Source: JAKAWW01 sp049965095 (GTDB taxonomy: Archaea; Micrarchaeota; Micrarchaeia; Micrarchaeales; Micrarchaeaceae). From it: a stretch of 64,000 nucleotides of DNA. Position numbers and translations under genes: made by a program. Below the pieces are notes generated by a model that had not been told where the DNA came from, did not search any database, and saw only the letters and a program-made list of their open reading frames with translations. The stretch spans positions 101,753-165,752 of the forward strand of contig JBMFWR010000001.1 of assembly GCA_049965095.1 (NCBI GenBank), read 5' to 3'. Of the stretch, positions 1 through 8,874 are shown in pieces. Position 1 is the stretch's first letter, and every line of letters begins with the position of its first letter.

Positions 1-5
1 AAAAG

Positions 6-14
6 GTATAATAA
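6..14 (+). promoter_or_regulatory. Putative TATA box upstream of the helicase gene
   Basis: The AT-rich stretch TATAATAAA lies about 55 bases before the ATG at 66. It is the only promoter-like element visible before the first gene, but the window edge hides anything further upstream. An in-frame stop at 54-56 rules out a start further upstream in this frame. Confidence 0.35.
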
Positions 15-65
15 ACATACATACTGCATTAAAATAATGCTCTCATAAATTTCTAGCGATGCACT

Positions 66-2723
66 ATGGATACAGAAGAAAGCGTGCTGGTAGTTGCAAA
101 TCCTGGCACAGGCAAGACCACAAGGCTTGCAAGCCGCGTAGTCGAGCTTATACAAAAAGGTGCAAAGGAAAGCGAAATACTGTGCATAACATTTACCAAT
201 AAAGCAGCGCAAGAGATGCGCTCCAAAATAGTGCAGATTGCAAAGGAAAAAGGCGTCGACATAAAAATTTCAGACCTGGCGGTGCACACCTTCCACAGCT
301 ATGCTCTAGAATACCTGCAGAATGTTGACAGGGATTACAAGGTGCTAGGAAACAATGCATTGCGCTTTTCCATTTTTAAGACGTTCGAGAAGCTTAAAGC
401 TCTAAATTACCCCTCGGATTACATAATATCAGACATAGTCCCGAAGACCGAGAATGCGATACGCTACGTAAAAAGCTTTGGCATACTGCCGGAAGACATA
501 AAGATTGAGGAGGCATCGAAGGAGCTGAAAAAGATCTACGAAGAAGAAGGAATAAGCAACGTATCATTAGATGAAAACCTTCAGTTCCTTAAATATTTTA
601 AAGAAGCATACAGCAATTACGAAAATTCAAAGAACGGCGAATACATAGATTACAACGACATGCTTCTAATGTTCCTGAAGCGCTACGATCGCAATTTAAA
701 GCACTACAAGCATGTGCTTGTTGACGAGCTGCAGGATGTCAACTCCATAGAAGCACAGATAGCCATAAAGAGCGGGGATATGCTATTCCTAGTGGGTGAC
801 AGAAAGCAAGCTATATTCGGTTTTCAAGGTGGCAGCGTAAGAAATTTCGATGTTTTTAAAGTCAAGAAATTAGAATCTTTGTCTAAAAATTACAGGAGCA
901 AGCAGCGTATATTGGATTACGCAAAGGGGCACTTTAGCGAAAACACAGAATATGATGAGCTCAAGAAAGAGCTTAAGGACCTTGGCAGTGACTTTGATGG
1001 GGGCACTGTGGAAGTAGTAGTTGCAGAAAAGCCAGACAATGTGGCTGTAAAGATGGCAATGAAGATGAGTGGTAAAACAGCAATAATAACAAGGACAAAT
1101 GGGCAGCTTTTGGGTATTTCCAAAATCCTCGACTCGAAAAATGTCAAGTACTCAAGCACGATAAGCACAGCAACATCAGATACTGCCAAAAAGGAAATAA
1201 TAAAGTTCCTTCGTGGCCTTCTTTATGAAAGCGAAGACGAGGTGCTTGGTGCATTGCTTACCCCGTTCTCAGGCATGACCCCACAGCAAGCTTTTAGCGC
1301 TATAGAAAAGGCAAATTCAGGCAGGTTCAAGCTCGAAGCAGATGCTAATGCATTCTTTGCAATAAAATCAAGCATTAAAAATCTTGGCGACATAGCAAGG
1401 CTTTTTGAAACAAATATATTGCCTATTAGTGCTTCCATAGGCAAGGACTTTTTCATAACGGCAAACGCTATTGCGGAAAACATAAACGAGTTTTTAGATA
1501 CTGTAGAAAGGCCTGACAGGGAAAGCCTATTCAACTATCTAGCCATAGCAGAAGAAAACTACGAGCCCATAGGCAATGAGGGCAATCTTCTAATATCATC
1601 GGTGCACAAGGCAAAAGGTTTAGAATTCGACAATGTAATATATGTGCCAAAGCCTACTGTGGAAAAGTTTAGTTTTATAGATGCTGTCGTCTGCGCGATT
1701 ATAAAGTCGAGGCTTGGTATAGATATAAGAGAGGAGCTGAAAGAAGAGGAGCTCAGGATAGATTTTGTTGCGTTCACGCGAGCCAAAAGTTGCCTTTACA
1801 TAATAACAACCCCAAAGGTGCAGAAAAGGTATGCAATGGATCGTTATGCAAGCATATCGAGCGATTCCGGAGAGGACGAGCCTGAGCCAGCATCGCTTAA
1901 CTATGACAAGGCTTATTCGCTTTTTGTGGCTGGCAATTATGGGGAAGCGCAAAAGCTGCTCAATTCAAGGGAAAAATGGCTTGAAGAAATGATAAGGAAT
2001 TATTTTGGAAAGCTAAACACGTTTTATTTTACGCTTGTAGAAGGCATAAAAGACCCATACAGGTTCTTCAAGGACTACATAATAGCGATGCCACATAGGA
2101 ATGTGCAGATGGGCCTAGGTTCGCGGATTCACGAGATCGCGGAGCTTTATTTTAGGGGCAAGCTTGATGAAGCCAAGCTAGAAAAGGACGAGCTAAAATA
2201 CCTTGCCAATATTAAAAAAGTCAATGATGAGCTTTCCAAGTATGGCTTCAGGCAAGTTGCAGCGGAAGAAAAATTGAACATAGGCTTGAACAAACTGCTA
2301 AACTGCAGCGATGATCTTACGTTCACAGGTAAAATTGATGCGATATATGCAAAAGAAAACCTCTATTTAATAGTTGATTTTAAGACTGATAAGAGCACTG
2401 ATTATAATACAGACCATAGGCGGCAGCTTGCAGCGTATAAAAGGCTTTATTCAATTGCAAAGAACGTCGAGCAAAGCAGCATAAGCACCGCAATTGCATA
2501 TATAGGCTTGGCAGGCAAGATAAATACTGGAAGGCTTGACTATTCAATAGCATATGAGAAAGAAGGTTCTGACAAAACACTGTGGGCAAATTTCCTCAAA
2601 CAGATGCAGCTTTTGCTTGCCTATAAGAGCGACCCAATCAAATTCATAGAAGCGCTCCTCGCCCAAGACAAAAACGAACTGCTTTTTGAAATAGTCAAAA
2701 GAGAGCTTGGGCAGCAATCCTAA
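66..2723 (+). CDS. UvrD/Rep-type helicase fused to RecB-like nuclease
   Basis: Superfamily 1A DNA helicase of 885 residues with a C-terminal PD-(D/E)XK nuclease, probably acting in DNA double-strand break processing or repair. Visible motifs: Walker A NPGTGKTT near residue 12, motif Ia TFTNKAA, Walker B VDELQD near 219, motif III GDRKQ near 244, KNYRS, HKAKGLEFD near 513 and motif VI FTRAK near 570. The C-terminal nuclease shows GKIDAI near 754 and IVDFKTD near 768, the usual D...DxK pattern of RecB nucleases. The ATG is fixed by a stop three codons upstream, so Walker A lies only about 11 residues from the N-terminus and the adenine-binding Q motif normally found before it is absent. Related fusions exist as AddA/AddB-like proteins. 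Family assignment is firm; the exact role is inferred. Confidence 0.9.
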   Translation: MDTEESVLVVANPGTGKTTRLASRVVELIQKGAKESEILCITFTNKAAQEMRSKIVQIAKEKGVDIKISDLAVHTFHSYALEYLQNVDRDYKVLGNNALRFSIFKTFEKLKALNYPSDYIISDIVPKTENAIRYVKSFGILPEDIKIEEASKELKKIYEEEGISNVSLDENLQFLKYFKEAYSNYENSKNGEYIDYNDMLLMFLKRYDRNLKHYKHVLVDELQDVNSIEAQIAIKSGDMLFLVGDRKQAIFGFQGGSVRNFDVFKVKKLESLSKNYRSKQRILDYAKGHFSENTEYDELKKELKDLGSDFDGGTVEVVVAEKPDNVAVKMAMKMSGKTAIITRTNGQLLGISKILDSKNVKYSSTISTATSDTAKKEIIKFLRGLLYESEDEVLGALLTPFSGMTPQQAFSAIEKANSGRFKLEADANAFFAIKSSIKNLGDIARLFETNILPISASIGKDFFITANAIAENINEFLDTVERPDRESLFNYLAIAEENYEPIGNEGNLLISSVHKAKGLEFDNVIYVPKPTVEKFSFIDAVVCAIIKSRLGIDIREELKEEELRIDFVAFTRAKSCLYIITTPKVQKRYAMDRYASISSDSGEDEPEPASLNYDKAYSLFVAGNYGEAQKLLNSREKWLEEMIRNYFGKLNTFYFTLVEGIKDPYRFFKDYIIAMPHRNVQMGLGSRIHEIAELYFRGKLDEAKLEKDELKYLANIKKVNDELSKYGFRQVAAEEKLNIGLNKLLNCSDDLTFTGKIDAIYAKENLYLIVDFKTDKSTDYNTDHRRQLAAYKRLYSIAKNVEQSSISTAIAYIGLAGKINTGRLDYSIAYEKEGSDKTLWANFLKQMQLLLAYKSDPIKFIEALLAQDKNELLFEIVKRELGQQS

Positions 2724-2815
2724 CCAAATGTTTTGTAAACCTATATCAGAAAGCTCGACTTTCTCTAAAAACCCAAAATTCAAACTCTAATTGATAATTT
2801 GAATAAAAAGAAAAA

Positions 2816-2823
2816 CTTAAATA
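2816..2823 (+). promoter_or_regulatory. TATA box for the nucleotidyltransferase-like gene
   Basis: CTTAAATA sits 23-30 bases before the ATG at 2847, the spacing expected for an archaeal leaderless transcript. It argues for that ATG over the upstream TTG at 2799, because the longer reading would start before the promoter. Confidence 0.5.
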
Positions 2824-2846
2824 GCAGGTTAGCAAAAAAAATAAAT

Positions 2847-3674
2847 ATGGAGAAAATAAGGTTTGATGATGCTAAAAATATCATCAAAGAAATTCGCCCC
2901 TATCTTGATGGCTTTTATGTGGGTGGATTTGGTGCTTTACTTCGCTTCGGCAGTAGCAACCGTAATGTAGTATCAGATTTGGGCAGCACTATAGACATTG
3001 ATATGGTTTTGCCTGACAAAATGCTAGAAGAAAAATCAAAGAAGTATAATTTCGATATTGTCATTGCGAATTTCGTAGACAAGGAAGTAAAGGTCCCAGG
3101 GCTGATTGGATATTTCGAGTACCTGTATTCGCCATTTTATTTGAAGAATGCTTCGACAGATGTGCTGTGGGGAGGCAATCCTGTAGATTTTTTCACTGAA
3201 TCAACAGGCATAGGCGCTATAGACGCAACTGCCATAATGGGTGATTACGAAACCATAAGCATAGACCACAGCAAGGCGAAAGTTGGTAACCTTTCTGTAT
3301 TCTTTGCAACAAATGTCAACCCTCTTGCCCTTACTCCGCAAAGGTTTGGCAGGATTGCATACCTACTGTTTGACAACCTGATTGAGAGAAGTATAGAGGA
3401 TACAAAGAGCGAGATCCAAAAAGGCGCAGATTACATAATATCAGGAAACGCGAGGGTTAACGAAGCAATAAAACTTGCCAAAAGCGATGCAAAGTTCTCT
3501 CACGTACTAGGAAATCCGGATTACACAGCATACATGGAAAGGTTTTACAGGCTTCCATTGAGAATTGAAGGTGGCGACCTATACAAGGAATTGCACAAGG
3601 CAGCAAAGCGCATGCATTCAGTAAGGGAGGAGGACAAGATCATAGAGGCAATAAAAGGTGTATTGCGCAAATAG
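2847..3674 (+). CDS. Nucleotidyltransferase-like protein, function unknown
   Basis: Protein of about 275 residues. The N-terminal third reads VGGFGALLRFG followed by SDLGSTIDIDMVLP (about residues 25-55). This resembles the GG...R-T-DID core of small nucleotidyltransferase folds of the AbiEii/DUF6036 kind, with the DID acidic pair as the candidate metal site. The rest, including a basic helical C-terminus, gives no firm match. The start is set by the TATA box at 2816-2823. It stands alone between the helicase and a ribosomal cluster. Whether it transfers nucleotides to a protein or RNA, or is an inactive relative, cannot be told. The gene is clearly real; the family call is tentative. Confidence 0.6.
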   Translation: MEKIRFDDAKNIIKEIRPYLDGFYVGGFGALLRFGSSNRNVVSDLGSTIDIDMVLPDKMLEEKSKKYNFDIVIANFVDKEVKVPGLIGYFEYLYSPFYLKNASTDVLWGGNPVDFFTESTGIGAIDATAIMGDYETISIDHSKAKVGNLSVFFATNVNPLALTPQRFGRIAYLLFDNLIERSIEDTKSEIQKGADYIISGNARVNEAIKLAKSDAKFSHVLGNPDYTAYMERFYRLPLRIEGGDLYKELHKAAKRMHSVREEDKIIEAIKGVLRK

Positions 3675-3731
3675 ATAATGCTTTGTTGCGGCAAATGGCA
3701 TTAATCCTCTAATCGCCAAGAAATCAAAAGC

Positions 3732-3739
3732 TTTAAATA
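3732..3739 (+). promoter_or_regulatory. TATA box for the L7Ae-S28e-L24e cluster
   Basis: TTTAAATA at this position would place a transcription start near 3763, giving a leader of about 50 bases before the L7Ae ATG at 3815. Confidence 0.5.
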
Positions 3740-3814
3740 GATTGATGCAAAATAACTTTCTATAACTCTTTATCCTATAATACTGGATGAAGTGAAGCAC
3801 AGACGGTGTTATAT

Positions 3815-4243
3815 ATGGCAAAATCTTATGTCAAATTCGAAGTATCTAATGATGTCGTGGCAAAGACATACGAAGCGCTGCAGCTTGCAAAACAGTCAGG
3901 AGTGGTAAAGAAAGGCGCAAACGAAGTTACAAAAAGCGTTGAGCGCGGTCTTGCCTCGTTTGTAGTAATAGCAGGGGATGTGGAGCCGGAAGAAGTTGTA
4001 ATACACATACCTTCAATATGCGAGCAAAAGAAGATATCATACTCTTATGTGCCAAGCAAGCAGGAGCTTGGCAAATCAATAGGCATGAATGTCCCGTGCA
4101 CGGCAGTGGCAGTGGAAAATGCCGGGAAGGCAGAATCAATAATAAAAGACATAGTTTCAAGGATTACTGGAGTATCCCAGAAGGAGAAGCAGGAAAAGCC
4201 TGCAGAAAAACAGGAAAAGCAGGATAAAAAGCCAAAGCAGTAA
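3815..4243 (+). CDS. rpl7ae: 50S ribosomal protein L7Ae (eL8)
   Basis: RNA-binding protein of 142 residues that recognises kink-turns in 23S rRNA and, in archaea, also in box C/D and H/ACA guide RNAs and RNase P. The body starts MAKSYVKFEVS and contains KGANEVTKSVERG, the conserved kink-turn binding stretch, followed by LASFVVIAGDVEPEEVVIH. The C-terminal 20 or so residues are a Lys/Glu/Gln-rich tail longer than in most archaeal homologues. The ATG at 3815 is preferred to a GTG three codons earlier because MAKSYV matches the family start. It leads the eL8-eS28-eL24 order typical of archaea. Confidence 0.95.
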   Translation: MAKSYVKFEVSNDVVAKTYEALQLAKQSGVVKKGANEVTKSVERGLASFVVIAGDVEPEEVVIHIPSICEQKKISYSYVPSKQELGKSIGMNVPCTAVAVENAGKAESIIKDIVSRITGVSQKEKQEKPAEKQEKQDKKPKQ

Positions 4244-4260
4244 TTATATAAGGTGCAATC

Positions 4261-4497
4261 ATGGCAGAAGATGAGCAAAAAAGAAACTTTGCTGGTTTCC
4301 TTGCGGAGATAGTGAGCGTCAACAGGAAGCAGAAGACCGGCGTTTCTGGCGAGATATACCTGGTGTCATGCCAGATTCTTGAAGGCAACGACAAAGGCAG
4401 GATAATAAGGCGCACCGTCTTGGGCCCTACAAAGGTGGGCGATGTAATAAGGCTGCCAGACACAAGCAGGGAAGCACGAGAAATAAAGGTAAAGTGA
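4261..4497 (+). CDS. rps28e: 30S ribosomal protein S28e
   Basis: Small-subunit protein of 78 residues. The C-terminal half, with RRTVLGPTKVGDVIRL and the ending SREAREIKVK, is diagnostic for eS28, which sits near the mRNA exit of the 30S subunit. It follows L7Ae by 17 bases and precedes L24e by 4 bases, so the three are almost certainly co-transcribed. The N-terminus is slightly longer than the usual 65-75 residues. Confidence 0.95.
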   Translation: MAEDEQKRNFAGFLAEIVSVNRKQKTGVSGEIYLVSCQILEGNDKGRIIRRTVLGPTKVGDVIRLPDTSREAREIKVK

Positions 4498-4501
4498 TTG
4501 C

Positions 4502-4663
4502 ATGAAATGCTCATATTGCTCCAAAAATATAAGCAAGGGCACAGGCATAATGTATGTGTTCAAAGACGGCAGGATCACATACTTCTGCTCTTCAAAGTGC
4601 TACAAGAATGCGATAGAGAATGGCAGAAAGCTCAAGGGTACAGGAGGGCTTACAGTATCTTGA
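4502..4663 (+). CDS. rpl24e: 50S ribosomal protein L24e
   Basis: Zinc-binding large-subunit protein of 53 residues. The translation begins MKCSYCSKNISKGTG and has Cys3, Cys6, Cys29 and Cys33 in the CxxC...CxxxC arrangement of the eL24 zinc finger, with the characteristic YFCSSKCYKNA. The family is usually 55-65 residues in archaea, so this is a compact version ending GGLTVS. It starts four bases after the S28e stop, matching the conserved archaeal order L7Ae-S28e-L24e. Confidence 0.92.
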   Translation: MKCSYCSKNISKGTGIMYVFKDGRITYFCSSKCYKNAIENGRKLKGTGGLTVS

Positions 4664-4674
4664 GCATAGATAAG

Positions 4675-4890
4675 CTATTCCTTTATTTCCTCTATTTTTA
4701 CATCCTTTTCGTCGGCGTCGGCAAAAGCGTTTTTTATCAAATTTTCCATGCCAAGCTTCATCAGCTCTGCTTGCCTCTTTGAAAAGAATACCTTGTGGCC
4801 GGCGCTGTCCTTTATTATGTAAGCTCCGCTTTCGTCAACTGTGACAATCACGAATTCATTGCCCTTGCTTATCCTGTATGTTTTTGGCAT
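4675..4890 (-). CDS. Small conserved-looking hypothetical protein
   Basis: 71 residues beginning MPKTYRISKGNEFVIV. The first half predicts beta strands and the second a charged helix ending in DEKDVKIEEIKE. No family is recognised. It overlaps the end of the gene upstream on the same strand (4856-5251) by about 35 bases in another frame, suggesting translational coupling. It ends 11 bases from the convergent L24e gene. A longer start at 4899 (MRRMPK) is possible. Confidence 0.6.
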   Translation of the reverse strand: MPKTYRISKGNEFVIVTVDESGAYIIKDSAGHKVFFSKRQAELMKLGMENLIKNAFADADEKDVKIEEIKE

Positions 4891-5251
4891 TCTCCTCACA
4901 TTTTACCATGCTTTTATACTCCTGCCTCTCAGCTATGGCACCATCTTCATCGTAAGCATAAAGTATTATACTGTAGTTATAATCTGAAGGATAATTGTTT
5001 GGCTGTGTAAAAAGCTTCACCTGCTTGCTTATTGAGCCGCGCGGCTTTATGATTCCTATCCTGGTTTTGCCCAGGAGCAGTTCCCTGTCGTGCGCCAGGG
5101 AAAGTGGCTTTTCAACATGGATCTCGCATTCGCACCACAAGATCTTATCATCATAACCATTTTCAAAACGCATTGAAAGCGTAGCTTCGTTTTTCGAATA
5201 TGCCCTGAGCACAGAAGGCTCTACGCTTGTATTTATCCCAATATTTGGCAC
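4856..5251 (-). CDS. Hypothetical beta-rich protein
   Basis: 131 residues starting MPNIGINTSVEPSVL. The alternation of hydrophobic and polar residues through ATLSMRFENGYDDKIL and SKQVKLFTQPNN, and YSIILYAYDEDG, looks like an immunoglobulin-like beta sandwich of the type found in CARDB or NEW domains, but no signal peptide or membrane segment is present. The last 35 bases overlap the next small gene. An AT-rich divergent promoter region (5252-5343) separates it from the winged-helix gene. Function unknown. Confidence 0.65.
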   Translation of the reverse strand: MPNIGINTSVEPSVLRAYSKNEATLSMRFENGYDDKILWCECEIHVEKPLSLAHDRELLLGKTRIGIIKPRGSISKQVKLFTQPNNYPSDYNYSIILYAYDEDGAIAERQEYKSMVKCEENAKNIQDKQGQ

Positions 5252-5343
5252 TTGATCACCTTAACATCAATTAATAGATTAAATATATTTATCTATGCTT
5301 ATAATAATATCCTTATAATAATCCAGTAATACGGTGCACATTT

Positions 5344-5805
5344 ATGGAAGTAAACGAATCAAAGCTCATAGAAGCGGAGCTTACCCTTAGGGATTTGCGC
5401 ATAACAAAAGACGTGCTTGAGACAAGGCGCTCAATGGTGAGATGGCTAGCCCTTGCTCTGGGCATAATAAGTCCTGGCGAATCCCGCCTTTCTGCGGTAT
5501 CAGTGCTTGACGCAATACTCTATTTTCAGTTTCAGGAGAAAAAAGATCCGAGCGTTGATGAACTCTCTGACTACATAAACAAGAGATGGTCTCCAATAAA
5601 CGAAAAAACCTTGAGGTACCACCTGCTTCAGCTTAAGAAAGCAGGAATAGCTGACAACTCAAAGGGCAAATATTTCCTAACTAGGAACGAAGGGACCGAC
5701 AGCAGTGATATCGCAATGTGGGTCAACAGCTACATAGATTCAAGGATAGCTCCAATAAAAGGCAAGATAGCAGAAAGCATGAAGGAGCTTAAGAACAGAC
5801 CGTGA
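5344..5805 (+). CDS. Winged-helix DNA-binding protein
   Basis: 153 residues. The central part, PSVDELSDYINKRWSPINEKTLRYHLLQLKKAGIADNSKGKY read as a helix-turn-helix followed by a wing (about residues 75-120), looks like an ArsR/PadR-type winged helix. The N-terminal segment is helical and could dimerise, and the C-terminus is a charged helix. It ends inside the start of the following surface-protein gene (stop and start overlap near 5802-5805), so it may regulate or be co-expressed with it. No specific family is recognised. Confidence 0.7.
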   Translation: MEVNESKLIEAELTLRDLRITKDVLETRRSMVRWLALALGIISPGESRLSAVSVLDAILYFQFQEKKDPSVDELSDYINKRWSPINEKTLRYHLLQLKKAGIADNSKGKYFLTRNEGTDSSDIAMWVNSYIDSRIAPIKGKIAESMKELKNRP

Positions 5806-7493
5806 GTGTTTTTATGGAAACCAAAGAATTGATTGCATATATAGCAATAATAGCGCTTGTTGGCATAGCAGTGACGCTTGTAATCGATAGCTTCAATTCA
5901 AGTCCTTATCATATTGTTGTGAGCATCTCGGCACAGCCAACGCAGCACTTATACCCGTACAATACAACCTATTTCAACATAACTGTAAAAAATGAAGGCC
6001 CTAGCATAAGCGACATGGTGCTAGGCTTTTACGTGAATGGCACTGCGCTAAAATACTACAAGATATCAATACCTCACGGCGATAACGTTTCTATAAGCGA
6101 AAACTACACGTTTGTCTCAAACGGCACTTATGCATTTCAAGCAATAGCCGATCCTGGCGATTTGCTAAATATACAGGATCGCAGTTTAGCGTCTTCCTTT
6201 GCATATGTTAATGTAAGTCCTGCAGAATCCCCTGATGTATACTCGTCAATCCCAAATAATGATATAATATCAACTACAAGCTTCACAATGTCGGGCTATG
6301 GCATGCGCGATGAAGCAGCGATATCAATGGTGTACAATGTGACTGCGTTTTCTTCACCTTTTGGCATGCTCAGCGGCGTAATGCCAAAAATAATTGACAA
6401 CCTTTACGGCACTATAGCCTATGCCAATGGCGCAACAGCAAACTATGCCAATGGAAGCAGCGCATACGTGCTATGGCTAAAAGGCACCATTAACCCAGCA
6501 CTCATAGGAAGTATGCTGTCGACGTTCTCTTTTCCATATTCCCATGTTGTGGAAAACAATACTGGCATATCGTATTGGAAGGTAAATAATTCAACAAGCG
6601 TGTGCGTATTCTACCAGCAAGGCTGGACCAAGGTAATAGCATACGGCAACGCAACATCTAGCCCTACAACGTGCGAATCATTGGCAGTCAAAAGCTATGC
6701 GCCTACGGAAAGCGGAACACTGGTAAAATACCTAAAGAGCGAAAGCTTAGTTACCAAATACCAATCGAAGCTTATTTATTCAAATTCTACCAACCTTGGC
6801 AATATACTTTCGCTTGACAACAGCAGCATGAGCGTGGCTAACATATTCCAGAATAGCTATGGTGTGTTTGCAGGAGTGCTTTCAACAAATTCCATGCCTT
6901 CAAGCAACGTCTGCTACGGCCTTCTCTACGAAAACAACGGCATAAACATCTGCTCGGTCTATACACTGCCTTCAAATGGGAAGGCTCTTCCACAGTACGG
7001 GATGATAAACAGCACCGAAGCAAGCAATACAATCACAGCCTATGTATACTCGCTGACAAACCAGAGCATGCTCCTCTCGGCGCATGCCAGTGCGGTAAAA
7101 CTTCTGTCAAGCTTAAACATATCAAACAGCATCTCGTGGCAACCAGCTTTCAAAAACGGCTGCGCATTCTACAACAGCACATTGGGCTGCCAGGTAAACG
7201 GGTTCAATTCAAGCAGTGGATATGCAAATCTTTCAATAACCAACGATCTGGGCTCAGCCATAAAGCTTTCAAGCATATCGTGCACAATGAGCGGCGCGGC
7301 ACCGCAGCCCCTTGCACTCAACAGCAGCATGGGCAGTAATTCATCAATTAGCATTAGCGTTCACTGCAACGCTCTTCCAATACCTGTGATAGCACCAGCT
7401 GAGAGCTACATATTAGATCTCAACTACACAATCGCAAACCATACAAAAAGTACATACGGCATACTGAATATAACCAACTACGGTCTACCATGA
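5802..7493 (+). CDS. Membrane-anchored extracellular protein with CARDB-like region
   Basis: About 560 residues. One N-terminal membrane segment (LIAYIAIIALVGIAVTLVI) is followed by a large Asn/Ser/Thr/Tyr-rich domain with many N-glycosylation-like NxS/T sites, so the bulk is outside the cell. Residues 35-125 (FNITVKNEGPSISDMVLGFYVNG) have the look of a CARDB-type adhesion beta sandwich. Several cysteines (CYGLLYENNGINIC and SCTMSG) could form disulfides. Start alternatives are GTG 5802, overlapping the previous stop, and ATG 5814. Surface adhesion or S-layer association is inferred. Confidence 0.7.
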   Translation: MSVFMETKELIAYIAIIALVGIAVTLVIDSFNSSPYHIVVSISAQPTQHLYPYNTTYFNITVKNEGPSISDMVLGFYVNGTALKYYKISIPHGDNVSISENYTFVSNGTYAFQAIADPGDLLNIQDRSLASSFAYVNVSPAESPDVYSSIPNNDIISTTSFTMSGYGMRDEAAISMVYNVTAFSSPFGMLSGVMPKIIDNLYGTIAYANGATANYANGSSAYVLWLKGTINPALIGSMLSTFSFPYSHVVENNTGISYWKVNNSTSVCVFYQQGWTKVIAYGNATSSPTTCESLAVKSYAPTESGTLVKYLKSESLVTKYQSKLIYSNSTNLGNILSLDNSSMSVANIFQNSYGVFAGVLSTNSMPSSNVCYGLLYENNGINICSVYTLPSNGKALPQYGMINSTEASNTITAYVYSLTNQSMLLSAHASAVKLLSSLNISNSISWQPAFKNGCAFYNSTLGCQVNGFNSSSGYANLSITNDLGSAIKLSSISCTMSGAAPQPLALNSSMGSNSSISISVHCNALPIPVIAPAESYILDLNYTIANHTKSTYGILNITNYGLP

Positions 7494-7499
7494 GTGGCT

Positions 7500-7751
7500 T
7501 CAAGCCATGAAATCTTTCGCCCCTTTGCCTTCAGGAAATGCCCTTAGCGTATCTGCTTCTACTGGTGCTCCCAACTCATTTGCCACTCTCTTGAGTTCGC
7601 TAAGGTCTATCATCTTCTTTGTGTAAAGTTCAGCAAACTTTTCATTACCCACTGTAACCAGCCTAGGAGTGAAAGTTATGAGTTGAAACATCCCCGTGCG
7701 CTTAACTCTTACCTTTATCTCGCTCATGGCCATGATATCTTTCGCATTCAT
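7500..7751 (-). CDS. Small hypothetical protein
   Basis: 83 residues, start MNAKDIMAMSEIKV, with a second possible start at MAMSEI. A basic beta-rich first half (KVRVKRTGMFQLITF) is followed by a helical part (ELKRVANELGAPVEAD). No membrane segment, metal site or recognised domain. It lies convergent with the surface-protein gene and divergent from the nuo operon, sharing an 84-base AT-rich intergenic region with it. Confidence 0.55.
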   Translation of the reverse strand: MNAKDIMAMSEIKVRVKRTGMFQLITFTPRLVTVGNEKFAELYTKKMIDLSELKRVANELGAPVEADTLRAFPEGKGAKDFMA

Positions 7752-7796
7752 AAAACTACCTTGAAAAGAAAAGAGCTGTACTTAAGATTGTATTTG

Positions 7797-7807
7797 TATA
7801 TATAAAA
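7797..7807 (+). promoter_or_regulatory. TATA box of the nuoH-N operon
   Basis: TATATATAAAA ends 28 bases before the ATG at 7836. This predicts initiation near 7830 and a nearly leaderless nuoH, and argues against the GTG at 7815. Confidence 0.55.
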
Positions 7808-7835
7808 ATCTTTTGTGCGTAATAGTATTGATTGC

Positions 7836-8870
7836 ATGCAGGTATCATCGCCGTATATAAGCTATTATGCATCATATTTTGGGCGTATGCTGCACCTTGG
7901 CGGGGCATATGGCGTTGTGGTTTCAATACTATTGGCGCTGGTACTTTTTGCAATAATCCTTTCCATATTGATAATAGCATTCGCGTACATGTTCGGCTGG
8001 CTTGAAAGAAAAGTGATTGCAAGGGTACAAGCAAGGCATGGCCCCACATATCTAGGCCCTTTTGGTATTTTGCAAAACCTGGCGGACGTGATAAAGCTTT
8101 TTTCAAAGGAGAACATAATGCCTGCAAACGCCGATAAGCCGGTATTCAATTTGGTGCTTCCAATAATGTTTGCAATATTCGTTTTCATTCTTGCTTTCAT
8201 ACCTTTTACTGGCAGTTTTATTGGCGTGAATACCTCAATAGGGCTCCTCGCCGTATTCGTGCTGCTTTCATTCTCGCCCCTTCTTCTTTTCCTTGCATCG
8301 TGGGCTAGCGGCAACAAATTCAGCTCCATAAGTGCTCAGCGTGCCACTACTGTGGTGGTAAGTTATGAAGTGCCAATGCTGCTGAGTGTCGTTGCAATAG
8401 TCCTAATGGCGAACAGCATGAGCCTAAGCGCCATAGTAAGGGCCCAGAACCCCTATTGGTTTGTTGTACTTATGCCTCTTGGCTTTATAGTATTCTTTAT
8501 AGTGCTGCTTGCAGAGCTTGAGAGGACTCCTTTTGATATGACCGAAGCAGACAGCGAGCTTATCGCCGGTTGGCTTAACGATTACGGTGCCAACTATTAT
8601 GGTATAGCTCTGTTCCTGGATTATGCGCGCATGCTTGTTGGAACACTTCTAATAAGCGTGCTGTTCTTTGGAGGTTGGCTGGGATTTGGATTCCTGCCAC
8701 CAATAGCGAATCTGCTAATAAAAGTAGTCTTCTTCACGTTCCTGATAATGTTCATAAGGGCGTCGCTCGTGCGCATGAAGATAAACCACATTTTGCGCAC
8801 AGGATGGCTTTTCCTTATGCCCCTTGCAATAATTAATTTATTAATAACATTCATGGTATTTATAAAGTGA
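7836..8870 (+). CDS. nuoH: NADH-quinone oxidoreductase subunit H-like
   Basis: Membrane subunit of the complex I/Fpo family that forms the quinone-binding heel connecting the peripheral and membrane arms. About 344 residues, eight or more membrane segments. Diagnostic stretches are FGWLERKVIARVQARHGPTY on the first cytoplasmic loop and LAELERTPFDMTEADSELI, whose acidic loop lines the quinone cavity. It is the first gene of a tightly packed set H-I-J-K-L-M-N. Its promoter lies immediately upstream, so nuoA-D are not in this transcript. The electron donor (NADH, F420H2 or ferredoxin) cannot be inferred. Confidence 0.93.
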   Translation: MQVSSPYISYYASYFGRMLHLGGAYGVVVSILLALVLFAIILSILIIAFAYMFGWLERKVIARVQARHGPTYLGPFGILQNLADVIKLFSKENIMPANADKPVFNLVLPIMFAIFVFILAFIPFTGSFIGVNTSIGLLAVFVLLSFSPLLLFLASWASGNKFSSISAQRATTVVVSYEVPMLLSVVAIVLMANSMSLSAIVRAQNPYWFVVLMPLGFIVFFIVLLAELERTPFDMTEADSELIAGWLNDYGANYYGIALFLDYARMLVGTLLISVLFFGGWLGFGFLPPIANLLIKVVFFTFLIMFIRASLVRMKINHILRTGWLFLMPLAIINLLITFMVFIK

Positions 8871-8874
8871 TATA

